Positions 1 through 6,169 of a stretch of 8,576 nucleotides of DNA are shown in pieces (positions within the stretch are counted from its first letter, which is position 1; each line of letters opens with the position of its first letter). Origin of the DNA: Desulfobacterales bacterium (GTDB lineage Bacteria; Desulfobacterota; Desulfobacteria; Desulfobacterales; JAUCGF01). Where the stretch lies: positions 1 through 8,576 of the forward strand of contig JAOZRC010000151.1 in NCBI GenBank assembly GCA_029940345.1, given 5' to 3'. Made by a program: the position numbers and the translations under genes. Under the pieces are notes generated by a model that was not told the origin of the DNA, searched no databases, and saw nothing but the letters and a program-made list of their open reading frames with translations.

Positions 1-512
1 ATGAGACCTAAGCGCGTCAGTTGCCGGTCGATTTTAGGTAAATACTGTCCCACCGACAATTCATAGATTCTCAGTTCTTCTTTTTGAATCATAAGCTGAG
101 GATCGAAAATGATATAATACAACACGCCTATTTGTTCATATATGCGCATTTTGCGGTCGGCTTCCCCGCCTTCCCGGTTTGAAACGATTTCAACAGCGAC
201 TTCCGGCGGTTTGCCAAACTCCCATAGAAAATAGGAGCGATTCTTTTTTTCCCACAGGTCTTCCGTTTTTTTCACATCCATACTCAAAAACATATCCGGA
301 ATGATTGGCGGCTGCCTAAGCGCATAAAAAATACCGACATTGGCGGCGGTGATAAACGGCCGTCCCGGCTGCCATGAACAGTTCAGCGATCGAGTCAACA
401 GACGCTGCTGCATTTCTGAAAAGATATTATCCACGGGTGTGTCATCCTCTGTAATAATGTGACTGATATCCGGCTCTTCGGCCCATACCACTTCCTGTGA
501 AACCTCAGCCAT
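1..512 (-). CDS. Uma2 family (DUF820) putative PD-(D/E)XK endonuclease, 3' end cut by window edge
   Basis: The reading frame is open from an ATG at 512 to the window edge, giving 170 residues with no stop. The start is set by GAGGTGG six bases upstream. The translation has the Uma2/DUF820 layout: PDMF at about residues 72-75, PPEVAVEIVS at 102-111, RKMRIYEQIGV at 120-130, then YYIIFDP at 132-138. By analogy with the PD-(D/E)XK fold, D73, E108 and K121 are the likely metal-binding and catalytic residues, so the active site looks intact. Uma2 proteins usually run near 180-250 residues, so only the C-terminal part is missing. The family is common in multiple copies in environmental bacteria and its cellular role is poorly known. 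The gene is transcribed away from the XPB operon across a 433-base gap, so a shared function is not implied. The family call is firm; nuclease activity is inferred from the family. Confidence 0.9.
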   Translation of the reverse strand, partial: MAEVSQEVVWAEEPDISHIITEDDTPVDNIFSEMQQRLLTRSLNCSWQPGRPFITAANVGIFYALRQPPIIPDMFLSMDVKKTEDLWEKKNRSYFLWEFGKPPEVAVEIVSNREGGEADRKMRIYEQIGVLYYIIFDPQLMIQKEELRIYELSVGQYLPKIDRQLTRLGL

Positions 513-597
513 TGTTTGCCACCTCATGGTTACGAGTGAAAGGTTTTTTATATAAAAATCAATTAATTCATTTTAAACAAAACGGCCTGCTGATTGC

Positions 598-748
598 AAG
601 AAATATTTGGCATCTTTCATTTTTCGGTTAACAGTTCGTAGTTCCGCCGTAAGGCGGGAATAAGAGCCGCCTTACGGCGGAACTACGAACTGGAGATAAA
701 AAGTGCCAACTACTTTCAGTGTCATATGAAGGATGCCAAATATTTCTT
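598..748 (-). repeat. Repeat element copy 1 with perfect 26-bp hairpin core
   Basis: The ends are inverted repeats, 598-620 against 726-748: 23 bp with one mismatch, ending in the AAATATTTGGCATC type. The core is a perfect 26-bp inverted repeat, 632-657 against 667-692, with a 9-base loop. Read on the minus strand, the element begins ATCCTTCA, then 10 bases, then AAAGTAGTT, then two bases and CAC. It finishes with AACTGTTAACCG, four bases, then ATGAA and GATGCCA. The same order and spacing occur in the copy at 5907-6126, but that copy has a different core. No protein is encoded, so if it moves it is non-autonomous (MITE- or REP-like). The long hairpin could fold in RNA from either strand. Confidence 0.85.
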
Positions 749-775
749 TTTTTAAACCAAACAACTCCCTAAGTC

Positions 776-837
776 GGAGTGCAAGCTTCAGCTTGCTGGT
801 TCCGACCTTGGGGTGCGCAAGTTGAAACTTGTACTCC
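776..837. repeat. Imperfect inverted repeat, 21-bp arms
   Basis: The arms 776-796 (GGAGTGCAAGCTTCAGC...) and 817-837 (GCAAGTTGAAACTTG...) pair over 21 bp with three mismatches around a 20-base loop. All three mismatches are transitions, so in plus-strand RNA they become G:U pairs and the stem stays intact. No run of T follows, so it is not a standard intrinsic terminator. It lies just upstream of the possible operon promoter and is unrelated in sequence to the element at 598-748. Confidence 0.75.
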
Positions 838-865
838 TGAAGGATCGGAAGAATTTCAAAATAGC

Positions 866-894
866 TTGACGAAATGGTCGAATTAACCTATCTC
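866..894 (+). promoter_or_regulatory. Possible sigma70-type promoter for the XPB operon
   Basis: TTGACG at 866-871 is a five-of-six match to the -35 consensus. It is followed after 17 bases by TATCTC at 889-894, which matches only the first three bases of the -10 consensus. It would place a start of transcription about 45 bases before the ATG at 946. The -10 is weak, so this is a candidate only. Confidence 0.35.
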
Positions 895-945
895 ATATTT
901 TTTACGACGAATGAAATAGATGATTAATTATTATGATATGACCCC

Positions 946-2340
946 ATGAACACCACCAAAATCCTTCATAAAATGTGCCAAAAGGAATTATCCGGCGCTG
1001 ATATCAAGGCGATTGCCAAAGCGCGCGGTTTCTCCGATAAACAAGTCACACCGGGGCTGTTGGAAACCTTCCTGCTTTCCGATATCGGACTTGAAAACGT
1101 TTTTGATTCGCTGGAAAGCGAAGAAACTCTGATGCTGCACCTGCTGAAATTAAAAAACCGGACGCAGGATATATCCTTTTTTGAGCGCATCAGCACAAAA
1201 ACCATCGCCCGTTACGGCACGTTTAATCAGAAATATGGCGATCTTTTTAAACAGGTGAAAATGACGCTGATTCGTAAAGGCATCCTTTTTTTTGCATTAG
1301 AGCCGGTCATTGCAGAGCGCAAAACCAAACTGGAACGAATGGCGTTTTGCTTTCCATCCCGATTTCACGAATTTTTGCCATCGCCTTTGCCTTCCGCAAT
1401 CTCCCTGGCCGGTGCGGGTGAAACCACCGAAACCGCGTTAAGGAACAAACTGGTCGAAATCGGCAGACACAAAGTATGCGATCCGAATGATAAAAAAACC
1501 CCTTTCATTTTGAATTTGCAGCAGGGACGGCTGCGTAGCGGCACACGCCCTTTTAAAGCGGAACACCTGTCACAATGGCAAAAATTTGCCTGGTCGGACG
1601 CATTTTTGCCCATGCTTTCCTACACACCGGATGCAAATCATTTTGTCGCACCGTTAGATGCGCTGATGTATGCCTTTGACCAGCTTAAAACAGATCAATG
1701 GGCTACGCCGCAAGAATTGACGCCTCTATTGAAACTGTTTTGCCGCCCTGAAAAATTACCTGAAGCGGAAAAAATTTGCGCAAAGGGATGGCAAACCGGT
1801 TGTCTGGCGCGGCAGAAAAAAGGCTCCCAACATTATTATCGTCCGGCGTCTTCGCTGATTGAGATTCCGGCAACCTATCAACCGGATAATGATATGAGAG
1901 TGCTTGCGGACGGACGTGTGGCGATCAACCTGCAAACAGTGCCTTATAAATATTTGGAATCACTGGCCCGCATCGCCAAGGTTAAAGCGAACCGGCATAT
2001 ATTGACATTAGAACCTGATCCGGTGCGATTGGGGCGTGTTGTCAAAGAGATGCGTGACGAACCGCTAAAGCGCTGGCTACTAAAAAATTCACCCCTGTTT
2101 GCTAAAACAATTCGACAAATGGAGAAACGCTGGGCTAAACAAATCGTACATCGCAACATTGACGTGGCGCAGGTGAAAGACCTCAGCCTGACCGTGGCGT
2201 TGAAAAAAGCGTTTGAAAAATCCGGTAAGGTCGTTTTTATGCCTGACGGTTTCATTGCGTTTGCGCCGGGGATGCGCACAGCGATTGAGGCGCAAGTGAT
2301 CAAAAGCGGATTTGCGGTTAAAACGGTGAAAGCGAAATGA
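946..2340 (+). CDS. Motorless XPB N-terminal-domain-like protein, first gene of XPB operon
   Basis: The product has 464 residues and no helicase motifs. An in-frame stop at 934-936 makes the ATG at 946 the first possible start; no clear Shine-Dalgarno precedes it. Residues about 237-265 (LDALMYAFDQ, then LKTDQWATPQ) look like a winged-helix segment of the kind seen in bacterial helicase-associated proteins. Residues about 316-400 (MRVLADGRVAINL at 317-329, then RHILTLEPDPVRLG) resemble the XPB/Ssl2 N-terminal domain. The C-terminus, DGF at 434-436, R444, IKSG at 452-455, lines up by eye with DGF 140-142, R149, IKAG 157-160 of the XPB encoded downstream, a segment lying just before that motor. 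The protein therefore looks like the front half of an XPB. It overlaps the next gene by ATGA, indicating translational coupling. Actinobacterial XPB genes also have a helicase-associated neighbour. The domain call is by eye and moderate. Confidence 0.65.
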   Translation: MNTTKILHKMCQKELSGADIKAIAKARGFSDKQVTPGLLETFLLSDIGLENVFDSLESEETLMLHLLKLKNRTQDISFFERISTKTIARYGTFNQKYGDLFKQVKMTLIRKGILFFALEPVIAERKTKLERMAFCFPSRFHEFLPSPLPSAISLAGAGETTETALRNKLVEIGRHKVCDPNDKKTPFILNLQQGRLRSGTRPFKAEHLSQWQKFAWSDAFLPMLSYTPDANHFVAPLDALMYAFDQLKTDQWATPQELTPLLKLFCRPEKLPEAEKICAKGWQTGCLARQKKGSQHYYRPASSLIEIPATYQPDNDMRVLADGRVAINLQTVPYKYLESLARIAKVKANRHILTLEPDPVRLGRVVKEMRDEPLKRWLLKNSPLFAKTIRQMEKRWAKQIVHRNIDVAQVKDLSLTVALKKAFEKSGKVVFMPDGFIAFAPGMRTAIEAQVIKSGFAVKTVKAK

Positions 2341-4031
2341 AATTGGCTGAATTGAAAACCATTTCAGTCGATGACCTGGAAATTCATGTGAATACGTTTG
2401 ATATTCGACGTGATTTGCATGTTTTTTTCAATTATATTCGGTCACGACTGGTGAAACGTTCGGTGCGAGGCAATGACCTTCCGAAAACAGACGCTCGGCG
2501 ATTGGCCAAATTAATGTCTAATCCGGATGCGATCGGCGATGTAGAAAATGTGGCAGGCTCCCTATGGCTCAATTTCATTGATACTTTGGCCTTGAAACTC
2601 AATTTTACGCTTTATGACACCAAAGGCGAGTATCGTGGCTACACCAGTTCGGAACCCTCTTTTACTGATAACTATATTGATTATGATCTGAAACAATATA
2701 AAAAATTTACATCTCTATCGCTTTTGCAACAGGAGCGTTTGCTTTTAGAAACACTGATCAAGGATTATGGGTATAGTAAGAACGAGTTCTTTCAGCGCCA
2801 TGTCTTGTCATCGCTGAACCGATTTGATTCGAGTGGATGCGCCACACGCGTCCTGCCTTTTTTGGAGTTTGGCAAAGCGCGTCAATTTTTGATGAACATT
2901 CTGGGCCAATGTCAAAGCGGTGTTTGGTACAGCACCGCATCATTAATTCAACACCTCAAAAAATATCATCCCTTTTTTCTGATCCCCAAAACGCCGCGCT
3001 ATAAATATCCCAGGGATAAAGAAGATGGACGCTATGGCAATTTCAGAGAAGGCAAAGAGCGCTGGTATTGCAACGATAAGATTTCGGTTAAAGATAAAGA
3101 TGCGTTTGAACGTGTGGAAGGGCGTTACGTCGAACGTTTCCTGGAGGGCATTCCTTTTTTAATGGGCTATGCGGACGTCGCCTACGGCGATGCGTTAAAT
3201 CCGGGACGCTATCCATCATTGGGGAAACTCAAAGCATTTAAAGTGCATGATCATTTTTTGCGCTTGATGAAGGGGAAGACCATCGAATCCAAAGTGGCAG
3301 TGCTGCCCAATTTTGAAATTCATCTGGAAGCTGATTTTTATCCGGCAAGTTTGTTAAACAGTTTGGCTCCCTTTACAGGTATTATCACAGATGACCGCGT
3401 GATTGTTCTGAAACTGAATAAGAAAAAAGCGATACAGCACCTTGCTGACTCCCCATCCTTTGATTTAACTGCTTTTTTAAAAAAGCTGACCCAAAATCCG
3501 CTGCCATCCAATATTGCGGTCGAACTTCTGGAGTGGTCCGGTCATTCGGAAATGTTTACGCTGTATAGCGGCTTCGGTCTTCTGGAGAGTCGTAAGAAAA
3601 TCACAATGGCGGATAAGTTCAGCGTAAAAACGATCAGTTCGGATGTTTCCCTGGTGCGCAATCCGGATAAATTGTTTGCCGAATTGGAAGCAGCGCTTCA
3701 GGCACCGCTGATTCTGAATCATACCGACCGCACGCTTAAAAACACACCGGCAGGCGTTAAATCCCTTTTTACACCGCCGAAAAAGAAGAAAACTGCCGTT
3801 GCGCCTAAAAAAACAGTGACGGTTAAACGCAAAAAATTCGTAACCCTCTATTTTTCTTCTCTTGACGTTTCAGAAGCCTGCCGTGATGCGCTGATTAAAG
3901 CGCGTTGTCCGGTGGAGGCTGACCCTGTTAATCGGACAATCACCTATTCTTGGGCCAATCAGAAAGATGTGCAAAAAGCCCTGAAATCGGCCGGGACAAC
4001 ATTTCGACTGCGTATCGACGATATTGATTGA
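2337..4031 (+). CDS. XPB/Ssl2 N-terminal-domain protein (helicase-associated), second gene of XPB operon
   Basis: The product has 564 residues. The ATG at 2337 overlaps the preceding stop (ATGA), with GGTGA a few bases upstream inside the first gene. Residues 1-180 match nothing I know. Residues 184-215 (FLMNILGQCQSGVWYSTASL) look like a winged-helix segment. Residues about 319-425 are the clearest match to the XPB/Ssl2 N-terminal (Helicase_C_3-type) domain: VAVLPNFEIHLEA, then TDDRVIVLKLNKKKA, then PLPSNIAVELLEW, then TLYSGFGLLES. A lysine-rich linker at 482-500 (10 of 19 residues basic) leads to a 64-residue C-terminal piece (501-564). There is no Walker A or DEVH box. The probable role is a partner or DNA-contacting subunit for the XPB helicase encoded 41 bases downstream; this is inferred from the operon and shared domain, not shown. 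The linker may simply bind nucleic acid. Confidence 0.75.
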   Translation: MKLAELKTISVDDLEIHVNTFDIRRDLHVFFNYIRSRLVKRSVRGNDLPKTDARRLAKLMSNPDAIGDVENVAGSLWLNFIDTLALKLNFTLYDTKGEYRGYTSSEPSFTDNYIDYDLKQYKKFTSLSLLQQERLLLETLIKDYGYSKNEFFQRHVLSSLNRFDSSGCATRVLPFLEFGKARQFLMNILGQCQSGVWYSTASLIQHLKKYHPFFLIPKTPRYKYPRDKEDGRYGNFREGKERWYCNDKISVKDKDAFERVEGRYVERFLEGIPFLMGYADVAYGDALNPGRYPSLGKLKAFKVHDHFLRLMKGKTIESKVAVLPNFEIHLEADFYPASLLNSLAPFTGIITDDRVIVLKLNKKKAIQHLADSPSFDLTAFLKKLTQNPLPSNIAVELLEWSGHSEMFTLYSGFGLLESRKKITMADKFSVKTISSDVSLVRNPDKLFAELEAALQAPLILNHTDRTLKNTPAGVKSLFTPPKKKKTAVAPKKTVTVKRKKFVTLYFSSLDVSEACRDALIKARCPVEADPVNRTITYSWANQKDVQKALKSAGTTFRLRIDDID

Positions 4032-4057
4032 AAATTCGGAATTCGGAATTCCTGACA

Positions 4058-4064
4058 AAGAAGG
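4058..4064 (+). promoter_or_regulatory. Shine-Dalgarno site fixing the XPB start at 4073
   Basis: AAGAAGG lies eight bases before the ATG at 4073. This supports that start over an in-frame TTG at 4028, which overlaps the stop of the preceding gene and would add 15 residues (KIRNSEFLTKK...) that do not resemble the XPB N-terminus. The 41-base gap also carries a tandem AATTCGG motif at about 4034-4050. Confidence 0.75.
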
Positions 4065-4072
4065 TAAATACG

Positions 4073-5746
4073 ATGAAATCCGCTGAAACTGCAGGCGGGC
4101 CGCTGATTATCCAAAGCGACCGCACGATTATGTTGGAAGTCGCGCATCCGGACTATACGGACTGCCGTGATTTTCTGGCATCTTTTGCCGAACTGGTGAA
4201 ATCACCCGAATTTATCCATACGTATAAAGTCACACCTTTATCACTCTGGAACGCTGCCGCCCTTGAAATACCTCCGGATGATATTATTGACGGCTTGCAC
4301 CGTTTTGCCCGTTATCCACCGCCCGCTAATGTACTCATCGATATCAAAGCCTGGTACGATGCTTACGGACGCTTAATCCTGGAAAAAGCGTCGGAGGGAC
4401 GCCTGCAATTGCGGGTGATAGACCCGTTGATTATCAACCGTCTTCGGCAGGATCAGGACTTGGCTCCGTTTTGGCTTGAACAGACCGAAGATGGCTTTCT
4501 GGTGGATGCGGCCGAACGCGGCAATCTCAAGCAAGCGTTGATTAAGGCCGGTTATCCGGTTAAAGACCTGTGCGGTTATCTGGCCGGCACCCAGCTCGAA
4601 TTCATGTTGCGCTCAACGGATTCGGATGGCGCCAGTTTTGCCCTGCGCGATTACCAGACCGACGCGGTCGATGCGTTTTACCAGTCTGGAAGTGTCACCG
4701 GCGGCAGCGGTATCATTGTGCTGCCTTGCGGCTCGGGCAAAACAATTATCGGACTTGGGATTATCACCCAGGTTGCCAGCCAGACGCTCATTATCACAAC
4801 CAACAATGTTTCAGTGCATCAGTGGCGTAGCGAGCTATTGCAAAAAACCACCCTTGGGGAAGATCAGATCGGCGAATTCACTGGTATCACTAAAAATATC
4901 AAACCGGTGACGATTACAACCTATCAAATGCTGACCTACCGGCGCAATAAAGAGGCGCCCATGAAAAACATGGCGCTTTTCAGCGCCGGCAACTGGGGGC
5001 TGATTATTTACGATGAGGTGCATACCCTGCCGGCGCCTGTGTTTCGGGCCACAACTGAAATTCAGGCCCGCCGGCGGCTCGGACTGACCGCCACCTTAGT
5101 GCGGGAAGACGGCAAAGAGGATGAAGTGTTTGCGCTTATCGGACCGAAGCGCTATGATGTTCCTTGGAAAACGCTGGAAAGCAGAGGGTACATTGCCGAA
5201 GCGATCTGCACCGAATACCGCTTGCCGTTGCCGCCGGACGAAGAACTCAAATACGCTTATGCCACCAAAAGGCAACGCTTTCGCATCGCTTCCGAAAATT
5301 CTGCCAAGCTTGATCTTGTGGATGAACTGATCTCCAATCATACTCAAGATAGCATCCTCGTGATCGGCCAATATATTGACCAATTGGAAAGGATCGCAAA
5401 ATTATTGAACCTGCCGCTGATTACCGGCAAAACCAAACATGCGGAGCGTGAAATTTTGTATGCCCAATTCCGTGAAGGAGCGTTGCCGGTTCTCACCGTT
5501 TCCAAAGTGGCTAATTTTGCGGTTGACCTCCCTGATGCCAGTGTCATGATCCAGATTTCCGGGACTTTTGGCTCTCGTCAGGAGGAAGCGCAACGTTTGG
5601 GACGTATTCTGCGGCCTAAAAAACAACCGTCTCATTTTTACACCCTGGTTTCAAAAGGTACGGATGAACAGTCTTTTGCTGTCAATCGCCAGCTTTTCCT
5701 GGTTGAACAGGGGTATAAGTACCAGATTCGCTATTACGATGGCTAA
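4073..5746 (+). CDS. xpb: DNA repair helicase XPB (Rad25/Ssl2 family, SF2)
   Basis: The product has 557 residues, close to the usual bacterial XPB length. XPB is an ATP-driven 3'-to-5' DNA helicase/translocase; in eukaryotes it is the TFIIH motor for repair and promoter opening, and its bacterial role is less clear. Order of parts: XPB N-terminal domain at about 9-105 (PLIIQSDRTIMLEVAHP); a damage-recognition-like segment at about 120-185 (DGFLVDAAERGNLKQAL); LRDYQ at 191-195; Walker A LPCGSGKT at 217-224 with K223; DEVH at 314-317; GLTATLVRED at 337-346 with the XPB-specific RED motif at 344-346; SKVANFAVDLP (motif V); QEEAQRLGRILRPK at 503-516 (motif VI, R508, R511, R514). Every key residue I checked is present, so the enzyme should be active. 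It ends a three-gene operon with two motorless proteins that carry related N-terminal domains. Confidence 0.97.
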   Translation: MKSAETAGGPLIIQSDRTIMLEVAHPDYTDCRDFLASFAELVKSPEFIHTYKVTPLSLWNAAALEIPPDDIIDGLHRFARYPPPANVLIDIKAWYDAYGRLILEKASEGRLQLRVIDPLIINRLRQDQDLAPFWLEQTEDGFLVDAAERGNLKQALIKAGYPVKDLCGYLAGTQLEFMLRSTDSDGASFALRDYQTDAVDAFYQSGSVTGGSGIIVLPCGSGKTIIGLGIITQVASQTLIITTNNVSVHQWRSELLQKTTLGEDQIGEFTGITKNIKPVTITTYQMLTYRRNKEAPMKNMALFSAGNWGLIIYDEVHTLPAPVFRATTEIQARRRLGLTATLVREDGKEDEVFALIGPKRYDVPWKTLESRGYIAEAICTEYRLPLPPDEELKYAYATKRQRFRIASENSAKLDLVDELISNHTQDSILVIGQYIDQLERIAKLLNLPLITGKTKHAEREILYAQFREGALPVLTVSKVANFAVDLPDASVMIQISGTFGSRQEEAQRLGRILRPKKQPSHFYTLVSKGTDEQSFAVNRQLFLVEQGYKYQIRYYDG

Positions 5747-5819
5747 GGATCGGGGACGAAATATACTTGAGATGAGAAGGCCATAATTTGGGATTTTCTT
5801 ATCTAAACATACGCTTAAG

Positions 5820-5882
5820 GTGTCATGTGTCAGTGTTCAGGTGTCAGTCTTTAGCGGCAACGTCCTGAAATCTGACACATGA
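5820..5882. repeat. Tandem GTGTCAG-type heptads folding into a hairpin after the XPB gene
   Basis: Four tandem 7-base units lie at 5820-5847: GTGTCAT, GTGTCAG, TGTTCAG, GTGTCAG. The arm 5823-5841 pairs with 5864-5882 over 19 bp with two adjacent mismatches, around a 22-base loop. The hairpin begins 77 bases after the XPB stop. A T5 run follows only about 15 bases beyond the stem, so termination is possible but not typical. Confidence 0.7.
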
Positions 5883-5906
5883 AACCTATTGCCATAAGTT
5901 TTTAAT

Positions 5907-6126
5907 AAGATAATTGGTATCCTTCATTGGGTATCAAAAGTAGTTTACACATTTTAAGGAGTGCGAAAATTCATTTTCGCACTACCGCGAGCGAAGCAAG
6001 CGGCAATACTGCAATTTAACAAGACATTTGCCGCTCGCTTCGCTTGCGGGCAGGCGAAAAAAAATTCGCACTCCTTTATGTAAATCGAAACTGTTAACCG
6101 TCAGATGAAGGATGCCAGATAATTTT
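5907..6126 (+). repeat. Repeat element copy 2 with nested hairpin core
   Basis: The left end reads ATCCTTCA (5919-5926), ten bases, AAAGTAGTT (5937-5945), two bases, CAC. The right end reads AACTGTTAACCG (6089-6100), four bases, then ATGAAGGATGCCA (6105-6117). Both ends match the minus-strand reading of the copy at 598-748 in order and spacing. The core is different: AAGGAGTGCGAA (5956-5967) pairs with 6065-6076, and a 22-bp inner stem, 5985-6006 against 6028-6049, has two mismatches. A separate small perfect hairpin (9-bp stem, loop TTCA) at 5961-5982 competes with the outer stem. The element sits between two convergent genes. Confidence 0.85.
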
Positions 6127-6169
6127 TTTATTCATATCAGGCGATTATTTAGCACAAATGGTATTAGTC

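Larger units (their letters stand above)
513..945. other. Divergent intergenic region between Uma2 gene and XPB operon
   Basis: This 433-base gap contains no credible gene. From left to right it holds an AT-rich leader of the Uma2 gene (513-597), a repeat element with a long perfect hairpin core (598-748), a second imperfect hairpin (776-837), and an AT-rich stretch with a possible promoter for the operon (866-945). Confidence 0.8.
5747..6169. other. Convergent intergenic region between XPB operon and kinase-like gene
   Basis: This 423-base gap separates the 3' ends of two convergent units. It holds a heptad-repeat hairpin (5820-5882) and a repeat element with nested hairpins (5907-6126). 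No gene is visible. Neither gene has a textbook intrinsic terminator (GC-rich stem followed directly by a T run), so these hairpins are the best candidates for ending transcription from both sides. Confidence 0.7.

Noticed and set aside
1..512. Uma2 protein as a nuclease partner of XPB, like archaeal Bax1
   Set aside because: It is divergently transcribed across 433 bases with a repeat between, Uma2 is not related to Bax1 as far as I know, and Uma2 genes are scattered widely in such genomes.
598..837. CRISPR array or tandem repeat array
   Set aside because: The repeats are inverted pairs of different sequence, not direct repeats separated by unique spacers.
1944..2303. Minus-strand frames inside the operon genes
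   Set aside because: They are antisense shadows of well-supported plus-strand genes, with no ribosome sites or recognisable motifs.
4028..4072. TTG start for XPB, adding 15 residues
   Set aside because: It overlaps the preceding stop, has no good ribosome site, and the added residues are translated from a repetitive AATTCGG spacer. The ATG at 4073 has AAGAAGG eight bases upstream.
946..5746. Known anti-phage system built on a helicase
   Set aside because: No methylase, recognisable effector nuclease, protease or TIR-type domain is in the operon, and bacterial XPB operons of this type are not, to my knowledge, established defence loci.
5823..5882. Classical intrinsic terminator for the XPB operon
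   Set aside because: The stem is long but not GC-rich, and the nearest T run is about 15 bases beyond it.
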